In this document: piece by piece, positions 8,720 through 17,338 of the stretch
Layout of the letters: each line of letters opens with the position of its first letter
Numbering within the stretch: the stretch's first letter is position 1
Source of the DNA: a virus
Virus record (IMG/VR): IMGVR_UViG_3300013181_000001
Location: 1 to 41,886 of that record
DNA: 41,886 nucleotides
Reading direction: 5' to 3' (one strand)
Made by a program: the position numbers and the translations under genes
Notes under the pieces: model-generated
What the model saw: the letters and a program-made list of their open reading frames with translations, nothing else
Databases searched by the model: none
What the model was told of the DNA's origin: nothing

Positions 8720-9107
8720 TTATATTCTTCTTGATAAGCTTCTGTAACTCTCCTGTACTACCAACAAATAAATTATTATTTACAGTATTAGGAGATCTTC
8801 CACCTGCGTCGTTATTGACATCTTGTTTCTTTTTAGTCAAATCTAAAAGAGTCATATTAGCATCTGATAAAGTCTTAACTAAGTTAGCTACTACTTCATA
8901 TGCTCTAGGATGTTGTGATTGGTTAGCTACTTCTAATAATTCAGCTAAAGCATTTGAACCATGCTCAATCACTTGATATAAATTACCACGTGCGTATTCA
9001 AAGTCATTGTCTAGCTTACTTGCTTTAACAATATCTTTCGCTCTAGTAATATCTTTTTTAAGAGGCTCTAGTTCTAGAAACTCGCCAATTTTATCATCAT
9101 TATCCAT
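8706..9107 (-). CDS. gp16: Terminase small subunit (gp16)
   Basis: This 133-residue protein (T4 gp16 is about 164) is the DNA-recognition and regulatory partner of gp17. It is helical and charged, with central heptad-like segments (QVIEHGSNALAELLEVANQSQHPRAYEVVANLVKTL) matching the oligomerisation core of T4-type small terminases, then a Lys-rich segment (LTKKKQDVNND) and a C-terminal part that ends KLIKKNINDPE. Position between gp15 and gp17 and overlap with gp17 support the call. A GATAAATA late-like box lies at 9162-9169 inside gp15. Confidence 0.85.
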   Translation of the reverse strand: MDNDDKIGEFLELEPLKKDITRAKDIVKASKLDNDFEYARGNLYQVIEHGSNALAELLEVANQSQHPRAYEVVANLVKTLSDANMTLLDLTKKKQDVNNDAGGRSPNTVNNNLFVGSTGELQKLIKKNINDPE

Positions 9108-9927
9108 AGAACTCTTTATCTATAATATATCCATAATTATCGTTTGCCGTAATGCTATTAGTATTTATCGATACCGAGGCATTACTGGTTGGATTGCCGT
9201 TTGCATCTAAACCAGGTCTAATGGTTACTTTAGATGCTGGATCCTCACCATCAAGATTCCAGGTGTTGCCAGAAGGCTCAACGAAGAACTGAGTATTTGC
9301 AAGCTTGATAATACCTTGACGGTCTCTAACAGGTCCAAATACATACCCTTTTACAATAAATTCAAGTGTATGTATAAGAGATCTTCGTGATTCAAAATCA
9401 CCTTCATAAGTATCTTCTGTTGTTAAGCTTTGAAATACTACAGGGATATCCATTTTAACATCAGGCATATCATCTAGCAATTTTAACGTAGCAGTAAATT
9501 CAGGAGTAAAGTATGGCAATATTTGCTCTAATATCCTTACCCCGTCTTCTGCATTACGTACAAATATAGCTAATTGAAAGCCAATATCAAATGGAGTTGG
9601 TGTAAATGTAGATTGATATTTTCCATTTTCTTTATCTACATGGTATAATCTTTTAGTAGGTGCTAATCTTCTTTCTGGAGCATATGTAAAAGAAGTCATC
9701 TCAAATGACATTCTTGGAAGTGTAATACCTACTTGTCTATCTAAATTTGGGTTTTGGTCTAACATGGCCATATATTTTTCTCTAGGGCCATAAGCAATAG
9801 GAACTCTTATATTCTGGATCACTTCACCAGAATTATTTACTCTGTCTATTTCAAGGTCGTTAAATAAAGTACCAAAGTATATTACGTACTTTCTTATCGC
9901 ACCGTTGTAGAACTTTTCACCAAACAT
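9100..9927 (-). CDS. gp15: Tail sheath stabiliser / tail completion protein (gp15)
   Basis: This 275-residue protein (T4 gp15 is about 272) caps the tail and binds the last sheath and tube rings. The family N-terminus is clear: MFGEKFYNGAIRKYVIYFGTLFNDLEIDR, followed by IRVPIAYGPREKYMAML. The conserved PRMSFEMTSFTYAPERRL region and TLEFIVKGYVFGPVRD are also present. Its ATG overlaps the gp14 stop by one base (TAATG), and its 3' end overlaps gp16 by 8 bases, so the neck and terminase genes are translationally linked. Confidence 0.95.
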   Translation of the reverse strand: MFGEKFYNGAIRKYVIYFGTLFNDLEIDRVNNSGEVIQNIRVPIAYGPREKYMAMLDQNPNLDRQVGITLPRMSFEMTSFTYAPERRLAPTKRLYHVDKENGKYQSTFTPTPFDIGFQLAIFVRNAEDGVRILEQILPYFTPEFTATLKLLDDMPDVKMDIPVVFQSLTTEDTYEGDFESRRSLIHTLEFIVKGYVFGPVRDRQGIIKLANTQFFVEPSGNTWNLDGEDPASKVTIRPGLDANGNPTSNASVSINTNSITANDNYGYIIDKEFYG

Positions 9928-10676
9928 TAAAATTCACCTTCACTAAACGGGTTCCTATCACTGAAGTCAATAAACTCTAGTGCTTTATCTTGATACATTG
10001 TTGAATCATCTTCCTTATCAACAAGCTTTTTGTCATAGTTGTCGTTAATAATTTCTTGACCTTTTTCATCTGTTATTACTACGCCTGCTTCAGTTGATAG
10101 TTCAGCTGCATCAATAGCATATGCTTGCGAGTAGTCTGCTTCTACACCATCTATCTCAGCAATGCCAGTATCAATTCTTTCATCGCTATAAGAGAACTTC
10201 TCACAAACGATATCATATGTTTGTAAATCGCCTAACTGATAGAATATAGCTTCGTGCTGTACAAACTTAATCTCATATATTCCACCTCGCTCATCTTCTC
10301 CAGCACCTTTAATAAATGGTAACCAAATAAGATCTCCTTCACGAGGTCTTAAAATAGCTTCTGGGTCTAATTCTTCTAAGAATCTTCTTCTTGATACTGT
10401 TAGAGTCATTTGATCTCTTATCTCAAGACCAAACCTAGATAAGAAATCTCCTTCACCTTCAAAACCTTCAACGTTTCTAATATACATTTCTAGCTCGTAA
10501 GCATCATCGAACTTAGAAAGAACATCTTCGCCGAATAGATCGTCTGAATTGACAACTTCTCGAGGCAAGTAATAAGTACTGACACCGTATATTTTGATAG
10601 ACTCTAAAATTAAGTCTTCAATTAAACGTTGCTCTCCTGAAGCCTCGTAGTTTTGAAAGTACGTGTTTAACGCCAT
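9927..10676 (-). CDS. gp14: Neck protein (gp14)
   Basis: This 249-residue head-completion protein (T4 gp14 is about 256) forms part of the neck below the portal with gp13. Family features are seen at the N-terminus (LIEDLILESIKIYGVSTYYLPREVVNSDDLFGED) and in the middle (ILRPREGDLIWLPF). The C-terminal part is acidic and ends with DFSDRNPFSEGEF, a typical gp14 ending. It follows gp13 after 4 bases. Confidence 0.94.
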   Translation of the reverse strand: MALNTYFQNYEASGEQRLIEDLILESIKIYGVSTYYLPREVVNSDDLFGEDVLSKFDDAYELEMYIRNVEGFEGEGDFLSRFGLEIRDQMTLTVSRRRFLEELDPEAILRPREGDLIWLPFIKGAGEDERGGIYEIKFVQHEAIFYQLGDLQTYDIVCEKFSYSDERIDTGIAEIDGVEADYSQAYAIDAAELSTEAGVVITDEKGQEIINDNYDKKLVDKEDDSTMYQDKALEFIDFSDRNPFSEGEF

Positions 10677-10680
10677 TACC

Positions 10681-11427
10681 TTATCCTATCATATCTTCAA
10701 GGGGCAGGCTGTATGATGATAGCATCTCTTCTTCTAATTTTTGAATTTCAGCTAATGCATCATCTTGAATCTTTGCGCCGTTGTAAGTAACTCCTCCTGG
10801 CAACTGCAGTCCTTCAAACTTAGTTAAATTGGAACCCCATTGATATTTAATTTTAGCAGAAGCATAACTTTGCAGCCATCTGTCTTTCCATACATCAGTG
10901 TATGTTTCAGGGTCTACTATCTGATAGCATTCTGCAACGACATATTCGCCTGGTTCTAATTTTTCCCAATCCATATCAAGATATAATCTATTAGTGTGTC
11001 TGTTATATCTGATTGGCTGTCTACCAACTAATAGCTCTTCGATAAAACGAATATGTTGAAAGTTCATATAATAGGTAACAAGCGATTGATTAAATGAAGT
11101 TAAATCATATAAATCATTTAATGCTATCTGATATCTTATATTAAATAAGTTGTTTGTTGATAAGTTACTACCAATATCAAATATTTTAATTGCACCTATA
11201 ATATTGTCTGGTACGGTTATGTATCTATTTGTCTTATCATCAGCTGTAATAACATGCTTATAGAAAGTTTTTTCTGTACCATCAAAATGATAATCCCAAT
11301 AAAAAGACAAAGACTCATCTACACGATCATCAACTTGATCGTCCTCTACATTGATTTCTATAACTGGATATCCTAACTTACGTAGGCACCAATCTTTGAA
11401 TTCTGTTCTTGTAGTAGGCTGAGCCAT
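10681..11427 (-). CDS. gp13: Neck protein (gp13)
   Basis: This 248-residue neck protein joins head and tail together with gp14 (T4 gp13 is about 309, so this is a short form like those of marine T4-like phages). Features visible: TEFKDWCLRKLGYPVIEINVEDDQVDDRVDESLSFYWDYH at the start, a central QHIRFIEELLVGRQPIRYNRH segment, and WKDRWLQSYASAKIKYQWGSNLTKFEGLQLPGG in the C-terminal half. It is the first of the block gp13-gp17 and lies 4 bases after the adhesin block, with no visible promoter of its own. Confidence 0.91.
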   Translation of the reverse strand: MAQPTTRTEFKDWCLRKLGYPVIEINVEDDQVDDRVDESLSFYWDYHFDGTEKTFYKHVITADDKTNRYITVPDNIIGAIKIFDIGSNLSTNNLFNIRYQIALNDLYDLTSFNQSLVTYYMNFQHIRFIEELLVGRQPIRYNRHTNRLYLDMDWEKLEPGEYVVAECYQIVDPETYTDVWKDRWLQSYASAKIKYQWGSNLTKFEGLQLPGGVTYNGAKIQDDALAEIQKLEEEMLSSYSLPLEDMIG

Positions 11428-11431
11428 TTAA

Positions 11432-13555
11432 TTACCCCCAAACAACTGCGCCTGCGGCGTTGTAAATTTTTAATGTTCTTGAACTTCCATCAATTAAGTC
11501 AGCTGATACTGTAACGTCATTAAACGTTACATCAGATGATGTTGCAACTGCCTGTCCAATGTGTACACCTGTTGAGTTAGATGTAACACCAGTACCACCT
11601 GTAACAGCAAATGATCTTGAAGATGTAATATCACCTCCACCTGTCAAACCATTACCGGCTGTTAACGTTACAGCAGAGTGGTCAATATGCTCATTGGCTA
11701 CAAAGCCTGATAAGTCATCGTGAACAATTTGACTGTCAGCAGTAAATAAACCAGATGAGTTAGCAACAAGACCAGTTTGAGCATCGACTGCTAATGATCT
11801 AGTAGCAGCAATTGTACCACCGCCGCTTAAACCATTACCAGCTGTAATAGATACACCTGAGTGATCAATATGCTCATTAGCTACAAATCCTGATAAACTA
11901 TCATGGACAATTTCTGAATCGTTTGTAAATACACCATCACTGCTTACTGTGATACCTGTATTACCTACAACAGCCAACGATCTAGTTGCGGTTATATCAC
12001 CACCTCCAGATAATCCGTTACCTGCTGAAATTGATACACCTGAGTGATCAATGTGTTCGTTAGCTACAAAACCAGATAAGCTATCATGAACGATTTCGCT
12101 ATCGTTAGTAAATACACCAGATGAGTTAGCTGTTAAACCGGTATTAGCTTTTACTGCAAGTGAAGGTGTGCTTCCATCTCCACCTGCGTTAGATACAACA
12201 ACACTAGTACCTGAAACGTTTGATACATATGGTCCAGATGTATGAGTACCTAATACAACATCATGTTGTGTTGTATGAATATTATATTCTGTTCCGCCGG
12301 CTAATTTTTGAATCCATCTATCAGCTGATTCATCCCATAATAGTAAAGCGTTAGCTGAAGATCCTCTTTCTACTTCAATACCAGCATCAAGAGAAGGTGT
12401 TCCTGATTGATTAGATGCAACTGTAATAATGGCATCATTAACAACTAAGTTGTTTGTATCAATTGTTGTTGTTGTACCTTCAACTGTTAAGTTTCCAGAT
12501 ACCGTAATATTACCAAATGTTACTGAAGCAGTAGTACCTACAGCCTGTCCAATATGTACACCTGTTGAGTTAGATGTAACACCTGTACCTGCGTCTACAG
12601 CTACGGCTGTAGAGTTTACTGAGATACCATTTCCTGCACCAACAGCAAATGTTCTAGTAGCAGTAATATCACCACCACCAGTCAGACCATTACCAGCAGT
12701 CATTGTTACACCGCTGTGATCAATATGTTCGTTTGCTACAAAACCAGATAAGCTGTCGTGAACGATTTCTGAATCGTTAGTAAATACACCTGTGCTATTT
12801 GCAACAATACCTGTATTAGCTCTTACGTCTAATGAAGTAGAATTAGCTTCTAAACCAGCACCAGCTGCAATATTAAGGGTTCTGCTTGATGTAATATCAC
12901 CGCCGCCTGTTAAACCAGTACCAGCAACAACACTAACTGAGCTATGATCAATATGCTCATTGGCTACAAAGCCTGATAAGTCGTCGTGAACAATCTCACT
13001 ATCATTAGTGAATACACCATCACTGCTTACTGTAATACCAGTATTGCCTTCTACTGCGAATGTTCTTGTAGCTGCAATAGTACCACCACCGGTTAAACCG
13101 TTACCGGCAGTCATTGTTACACCACTGTGATCTATATGCTCGTTAGCAACGTATCCGGATAGGTTATGGATATCAATAGAGCTTTCATCAACATTTATAA
13201 ACCCAGTTGCGTTAACTGATACTAGATCACCAACTTTAACTAAGCCTGCAACAGTTGTATTTGCGTATCCAATTGTTGCATTGTATGTTGACCCATCACC
13301 TGTAGATAAAGTAAACGTTGAGTTAGATGATGTGTAGATATAATTCGATACACCACTAACACTAGCTGACTGCACATTGGTTACTAAACCTTTTGCATTA
13401 ACTGTGATTACTGGTATTGTAGTTGAATTACCCGTTGTGCCGGCCGATGCACCTGAAGCAGGTAAAGAAGAAGCATTAACAACACCAGTGCTGTTTGCTA
13501 TCTCTACACCGCCTACTTCAAGGCCGTTTTTTACTCTAAAATTTTGATTCGCCAT
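11432..13555 (-). CDS. Tail fibre-like protein with six EHIDHS repeats
   Basis: A 707-residue virion fibre-like protein, function inferred from composition. It begins MANQNFRVKNGLEVGG and has six copies of a module of about 45-80 residues that contains IVHDxLSGFVANEHIDHS followed by AGNGL[TS]GGGxIxATR (one copy lacks the IVHD start). Between copies three and four is a module (NLTVEGTTTTIDTNNLVVNDAI, then SLDAGIEVERGSSANALLLWDESADRWI) also found in the gene at 15305-16318. The C-terminus LKIYNAAGAVVWG resembles that of the fibre at 28676-31162. It is poor in charged residues and rich in Thr, Ser, Gly and Asn, as beta-structured phage fibres are. It is the last adhesin gene before gp13. Confidence 0.72.
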   Translation of the reverse strand: MANQNFRVKNGLEVGGVEIANSTGVVNASSLPASGASAGTTGNSTTIPVITVNAKGLVTNVQSASVSGVSNYIYTSSNSTFTLSTGDGSTYNATIGYANTTVAGLVKVGDLVSVNATGFINVDESSIDIHNLSGYVANEHIDHSGVTMTAGNGLTGGGTIAATRTFAVEGNTGITVSSDGVFTNDSEIVHDDLSGFVANEHIDHSSVSVVAGTGLTGGGDITSSRTLNIAAGAGLEANSTSLDVRANTGIVANSTGVFTNDSEIVHDSLSGFVANEHIDHSGVTMTAGNGLTGGGDITATRTFAVGAGNGISVNSTAVAVDAGTGVTSNSTGVHIGQAVGTTASVTFGNITVSGNLTVEGTTTTIDTNNLVVNDAIITVASNQSGTPSLDAGIEVERGSSANALLLWDESADRWIQKLAGGTEYNIHTTQHDVVLGTHTSGPYVSNVSGTSVVVSNAGGDGSTPSLAVKANTGLTANSSGVFTNDSEIVHDSLSGFVANEHIDHSGVSISAGNGLSGGGDITATRSLAVVGNTGITVSSDGVFTNDSEIVHDSLSGFVANEHIDHSGVSITAGNGLSGGGTIAATRSLAVDAQTGLVANSSGLFTADSQIVHDDLSGFVANEHIDHSAVTLTAGNGLTGGGDITSSRSFAVTGGTGVTSNSTGVHIGQAVATSSDVTFNDVTVSADLIDGSSRTLKIYNAAGAVVWG

Positions 13556-13574
13556 TTTGGTTCCCTATCCCCTA

Positions 13575-13988
13575 TTATGCATCCACATATTCTACATGAA
13601 ATTTGTAAGTTGTTGATGCATTAGTCGGCGCTGCTTGTATAAGAACATTAGCACCACTAATGCTTGATGTAAAGCTGCTCAAAGAACTATCACCTGAATG
13701 TACATCACCAAATTGAGTATCATACGTTGTTGAACCATCATGGTTAACTAAAAATTTAACTGTATGATAATCAGTCCCGCTTTTTGCAGTAATTGTTAAT
13801 TCTGCTGCTGAGTAATCACTTTTTGCAAACTCATGCAGCGTAAAAGTGCCTGTTGAGGTTCTAGTTTTATTTCCTCTCTTTCTACCACTAGTATTAACAG
13901 CAGCAGTAGATACAACCGCACCAGTATCTTCATCATAAGACATATGTCTGATAAGTTCTGCTAAATTAAAAGCTTTTGTTTTCGCCAT
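13575..13988 (-). CDS. Small virion-like protein, beta domain shared with upstream gene
   Basis: This 137-residue protein is not identified by name. A short helix (FNLAELIRHM) is followed by a beta-rich domain with AAELTITAKSGTDYHTVKFLVNHDGSTTYDTQFGDVHSG. The same domain forms the last 85 residues of the preceding gene (AKYIVQANTSDSFAASEALVIHDGTTAYLTEYGELQ), so the two probably arose by domain duplication. It starts 2 bases after that gene ends. Presumably a small tail or fibre decoration protein; biochemical function unknown. Confidence 0.6.
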   Translation of the reverse strand: MAKTKAFNLAELIRHMSYDEDTGAVVSTAAVNTSGRKRGNKTRTSTGTFTLHEFAKSDYSAAELTITAKSGTDYHTVKFLVNHDGSTTYDTQFGDVHSGDSSLSSFTSSISGANVLIQAAPTNASTTYKFHVEYVDA

Positions 13989-13990
13989 CT

Positions 13991-15046
13991 TTACACCTTA
14001 ATTGCTATTCGTTTGGTTTTAAATGTTGTACCACTACCTGTTGGTGTTACAACTAGTTCTACATCAGAACCGTTAACATTAGCGGACAAGTTATATAATT
14101 GATTGTTTGACTGTAACTCACCGTATTCTGTTAAGTAAGCAGTCGTACCATCATGTATAACTAATGCCTCACTAGCAGCAAACGAATCGCTAGTATTTGC
14201 CTGTACTATGTATTTAGCAGTTCTGTACGTTGCTTTGTTATAAGTATTGATTACAAGAGCCGATGTGCTTGATGAAGCATAACCAATTGCGTCGTCTAAA
14301 TCTCCGCCACTGCCAGCATATGATACTACTTCTAATACATCCGTTGCAACAGCGTTAGCTGTTAATACGATATGAGATGAGTTTGGTGTTGTATAATCAT
14401 CTGTTTGTACTAACTTAATACCGTTTAAAAATACTAGCTCTCTACCGTCAGTATATGTTAAAACTTTTGAGTTATCATCTGCACCTGTAAAAGCAGTCTG
14501 ATTAGCAGATACTGTATACTGATATTCAACTAATGTACTTGAGCCAGAGATTGTTACAACTTCAACTGTATCTCCACTCACTGCATTAGCAGTTAAAGTA
14601 ATTGCTGATGTATTTGTAGTAGCGTAGTCATCTCCTGATATTAACTTAATACCATTTAGATAAACGTCTTCTTGACCACCAGTATATGAAAGAACAACAC
14701 CATCACCATCTGCACCTTCTATTACAGTTGTATTAGATGAGATAGAATAGACGTAGTTCTTTATTGTTACGGATGAAGAGGAACCACCGCTCTGATTAGC
14801 GAATGATAGATTACCTGCACCATCAGTTACAATTACTTGGCCATTTGAGCCATCTGAAGCTGGATATGATACACCATTAACGGAAAGTTTAGTAGTGTTT
14901 GCACCGATTTCGAATACTACTGAACCATTTGAGGAATACATGATTCCATCAGTCATGTTCAGCGCTAATTCGCCGGTATCAATATTGGATGTGTTAGGCG
15001 CCTTTCCAGTAGTGGAAGTACGCTTAAGTAATAATTTTGCTGCCAT
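13991..15046 (-). CDS. Fibre-like protein with phage-fibre head and two tandem beta modules
   Basis: A 351-residue protein. Residues 1-55 match the short beta head found at the start of several phage fibre proteins (LLLKRTSTTGKAPNTSNIDTGELALN, then IMYSSNGSVVFEIG); the head resembles the N-terminal domain of the major tropism determinant, by pattern only. Residues about 95-245 hold two tandem modules of about 70 residues with the shared core LNGIKLxxxDDYxTxNxSxIxLTANAV. The last 85 residues equal the domain of the next gene (13575-13988). It is preceded by a small coiled-coil gene and paired hairpins. Likely a tail-attached accessory fibre. Confidence 0.65.
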   Translation of the reverse strand: MAAKLLLKRTSTTGKAPNTSNIDTGELALNMTDGIMYSSNGSVVFEIGANTTKLSVNGVSYPASDGSNGQVIVTDGAGNLSFANQSGGSSSSVTIKNYVYSISSNTTVIEGADGDGVVLSYTGGQEDVYLNGIKLISGDDYATTNTSAITLTANAVSGDTVEVVTISGSSTLVEYQYTVSANQTAFTGADDNSKVLTYTDGRELVFLNGIKLVQTDDYTTPNSSHIVLTANAVATDVLEVVSYAGSGGDLDDAIGYASSSTSALVINTYNKATYRTAKYIVQANTSDSFAASEALVIHDGTTAYLTEYGELQSNNQLYNLSANVNGSDVELVVTPTGSGTTFKTKRIAIKV

Positions 15047-15059
15047 GTGGCTACCTTAA

Positions 15060-15096
15060 CCTCTATTTAGAGGTGAGGAATCACTCTCCTCCTCAC
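15060..15096 (-). other. Paired inverted repeats between two fibre genes
   Basis: Two adjacent hairpins lie in the 55-base gap: GTGAGGA/TCCTCAC (15073-15096, loop 10) and CCTCT/AGAGG (15060-15073, loop 4). On the minus strand they are followed by TTAAGGTAGCC, with no T run, so they are not a clear terminator. They may be an mRNA structure that shields or spaces the start of the following gene. Confidence 0.45.
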
Positions 15097-15101
15097 ACTT
15101 G

Positions 15102-15284
15102 CTATTTTTTCTTTTGCTCAGTGTCAGAAGTATCTACTTCAATATCACCTTGCTCTTGTAATTCTGCAATCTTAGCATTTGCTAGTTGCAGTTGCGCTTT
15201 GAGACTGCAGACTTCTAAAATCTTAGTCTGCAGCTCAGAGTTAACTTGCGCGATATAATTCTTTACATAATCATCATTTTCCAT
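15102..15284 (-). CDS. Small coiled-coil protein upstream of fibre gene
   Basis: A 60-residue protein with a clear heptad pattern over about residues 10-48 (IAQVNSELQTKILEV, LKAQLQLANAKIAELQEQ) and an acidic to basic tail ending EQKKK. It has an AAAAGG ribosome binding site upstream. It is one of three short coiled-coil genes that each directly precede a fibre gene (the others are at 16335-16586 and 31162-31416). Function unknown; fibre trimerisation or assembly are possibilities from context only. Confidence 0.6.
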   Translation of the reverse strand: MENDDYVKNYIAQVNSELQTKILEVCSLKAQLQLANAKIAELQEQGDIEVDTSDTEQKKK

Positions 15285-15304
15285 AATATACCTTTTTAAA
15301 TTAT

Positions 15305-16318
15305 TTAGTAAGTTCCACCATCGATAATAGCTTCAATATAAGCTAAATCAGCTGATGTATACGTTGCAGTACCTGCAGGTTCAGTAGACACTCCTTCAAA
15401 GAATACAAACGCTTTATTAGAGTTTGATGTATCTCTGACAACACCAGAATAGTATTGAGTGTCACTTGAATCAAATGTCATATACCAACCAGCATCAACT
15501 AGGTCATCATCTGTACCTGTTTGATTGGCTGCTAATTTGATTAAGTTGTCATCAATAGTAACAGTTGTTGAACTTACTTGAGTTGTTGTACCTTCAACTA
15601 CGAGGTTACCACCAACATATAAGTTTTCAGCAATACCAACACCACCATCAACAATCAAGGCACCTGTGCCAGTTGAAGTTGAGCTAGTAGTATCATCGAT
15701 ATTAACTGCACCACCGAATGTACCTGCGCCAGATACGTTAGCAAAACCTGTAACTGTTGTGTTACCAGCTGCTAATGTATTATTAATAGTAGATGCACCT
15801 GCAACAGTTAATGTGCCATCTGTATCAATATTACCGGCTGAAGATATAACAGCATTAACAGTTGAATTACCAACTGTAATAGCGCCGTCAAATTGCGATG
15901 TTGTACCAACATGTAAGTCAGTTGTTACATTCGCGAAACCTGTAATTGTAGTATTACCTACACCAATTGTAGAAGTTGTTGTGCTTCCTCTACCTAAAAC
16001 TGTGGTTAAAGTAGACGTAACGTTGACATTAATAAGAGACGAGTTACCTGCGACTACTGCATCATCACCGCCAGTGATAATAATACTATCGTTTGATAGA
16101 ACAGTGTTGTCAACAGTTAATGTAACGATACCATGAGTGGCATTACCACTCTGTACCATATTATATTGGTCGCCTGATAATGTAAACGCATCGCCATTTG
16201 AATTAGCTGAATACAGCTTCTTTGCTGCAATATCAATCGCTAACTCACCTTCAGCCAGAGTTCCATTTGTAGGAAGTCCTGAACCTCGACGTAGTTTAAT
16301 TAATGCTTGTCTAGCCAT
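15305..16318 (-). CDS. Tail fibre-like protein with phage-fibre head
   Basis: A 337-residue protein. The N-terminal head LIKLRRGSGLPTNGTLAEGELAID followed by KKLYSANSNGDAFTL is the same type as at 13991-15046 and 17338-20301. The middle is a series of short repeats built on NTxxAAGNTTVTGFANVxGAGTFGGAV, like those in the fibre at 28676-31162. The module NLVVEGTTTQVSSTTVTIDDNL and LVDAGWYMTFDSSDTQY is shared with the 11432-13555 gene. It ends in IIDGGTY, an ending shared with two other proteins here. Thr/Ser/Gly/Asn rich with few charges. Probably a short tail fibre or fibre segment. Confidence 0.7.
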   Translation of the reverse strand: MARQALIKLRRGSGLPTNGTLAEGELAIDIAAKKLYSANSNGDAFTLSGDQYNMVQSGNATHGIVTLTVDNTVLSNDSIIITGGDDAVVAGNSSLINVNVTSTLTTVLGRGSTTTSTIGVGNTTITGFANVTTDLHVGTTSQFDGAITVGNSTVNAVISSAGNIDTDGTLTVAGASTINNTLAAGNTTVTGFANVSGAGTFGGAVNIDDTTSSTSTGTGALIVDGGVGIAENLYVGGNLVVEGTTTQVSSTTVTIDDNLIKLAANQTGTDDDLVDAGWYMTFDSSDTQYYSGVVRDTSNSNKAFVFFEGVSTEPAGTATYTSADLAYIEAIIDGGTY

Positions 16319-16334
16319 TTATAGCCCCTTTATA

Positions 16335-16586
16335 TTAACGGAAGGGCGAAGTTCGCCTCTTAATTTCCTGTAATTTCAATTTTTTATTGATGTTCTTATT
16401 ATTTATATTACTCAAGTCGTCGACAATATCACGTAAAACTTGAACTTCAGCAGTTAATTTTTGATTGCTCTCTGTTAAGTTATTAATAATATCCTGCTGG
16501 TTAAGTAGATATCTACTTAGAACTTTAATTTCAACATCATTTAAATTACCAGATATAGTACTGGGTTTCCAAAATTTCCAATTCAT
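16335..16586 (-). CDS. Small coiled-coil protein upstream of fibre gene
   Basis: An 83-residue protein that starts MNWKFWKPSTISGN, then has a heptad-rich stretch at about residues 22-65 (ILSRYLLNQQDI-like leucine spacing, with LTESNQKLTAEVQVLRDIVDDL), and a basic C-terminus (KKLKLQEIKRR). It starts 2 bases after the stop of the previous gene. A perfect TATAAATA box lies inside it at 16400-16407, upstream of the fibre gene it precedes. Function unknown. Confidence 0.6.
   Translation of the reverse strand: MNWKFWKPSTISGNLNDVEIKVLSRYLLNQQDIINNLTESNQKLTAEVQVLRDIVDDLSNINNKNINKKLKLQEIKRRTSPFR
16400..16407 (-). promoter_or_regulatory. T4-type late promoter (TATAAATA) inside small coiled-coil gene
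   Basis: The minus strand has a perfect TATAAATA about 80 bases before the ATG of the fibre gene at 15305-16318. It lies within the coding region of the small coiled-coil gene, so a chance match in AT-rich DNA is possible, but the sequence is the exact late consensus. Confidence 0.5.
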
Positions 16587-16588
16587 TA

Positions 16589-17338
16589 CTAATAAGTTCC
16601 TCCATCTAAATCACTAAAATCAACATCATTGTTAGAGACAATCATAACCTGACCATTTGATCCAGTTTTGAATGCCATAGTACTCGAGTTTGCTGCAGCC
16701 AAGACAGAATTAGCTGTAAAGCTAGTCACACCTGTACCACCGTCTTTCACTTCCAGAGGCGTGCTGAGACTTGTAATAGTAGAATCTATTAGGTTAGCAT
16801 TTGTTAATGTTGTACCTGTAAATCCTGTATTACCGGAGTATTTAGCTCCTGTTATAAAAATAGATTTGCCAGATGTTACTTGTGAAGGTATATTATCACT
16901 GATAAAATGTAACACACCGGCCTGGTAATCAAAATACCATTCATCATCATTTCCAGATCCTGTTTCAAATAATTGTGTTCCATTTGAAGCAGGGTTACCT
17001 GAACCAGCTGAATCAACATATACTTTTAATTGATATGTTGATCCGAAAGAAGTAGAAATCCAATTTAAAATATTTGACTTCCATGTTCTTCTCGCTGTTG
17101 CTGTTGTGTCTTCAGTCATCTCAAGCTCAGTATATATTGTTACATGAGAAGTATTTGAGCTTGGTTGAGTGCCAGGAATTTGTCCTGCATCATCCCAAAT
17201 GACTGAAGGTTTAATAATTAGATCTGAAACAATAGCTTCGTTAGCAGCTTTCTTTGCTGCATTAGTATCTGTTTTTGCTTTTCCGAAACCTATCTTCTTC
17301 CACAGTAGGTCGATTTTTTTACTATCAGCAATAGCCAT
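16589..17338 (-). CDS. Structural fibre-like protein with DGGTY end
   Basis: A 249-residue protein. Residues 1-55 form a Lys/Ala-rich helical start (IDLLWKKIGFGKAKTDTNAAKKAANEA) then KPSVIWDDAGQIPGTQP. Residues 70-170 are a beta-rich domain with TARRTWKSNILNWISTSFGSTYQLKVYVDS and YFDYQAGVLHFISDNIP. The end (VKDGGTGVTSFTANSVLAAANSSTMAFKTGSNGQVMIVSNNDVDFSDLDGGTY) contains the phage-fibre motif KDGGTG. Its start overlaps the previous stop (TAATG). Similar proteins occur in marine T4-like phages as virion proteins of unknown role; this is from general recollection, not from a search. Confidence 0.6.
   Translation of the reverse strand: MAIADSKKIDLLWKKIGFGKAKTDTNAAKKAANEAIVSDLIIKPSVIWDDAGQIPGTQPSSNTSHVTIYTELEMTEDTTATARRTWKSNILNWISTSFGSTYQLKVYVDSAGSGNPASNGTQLFETGSGNDDEWYFDYQAGVLHFISDNIPSQVTSGKSIFITGAKYSGNTGFTGTTLTNANLIDSTITSLSTPLEVKDGGTGVTSFTANSVLAAANSSTMAFKTGSNGQVMIVSNNDVDFSDLDGGTY

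Noticed and set aside
9162-9169. GATAAATA box upstream of gp16
   Set aside because: It lies inside the gp15 coding region, has one mismatch and the block gp13-gp17 appears co-translated, so it may be a chance match.
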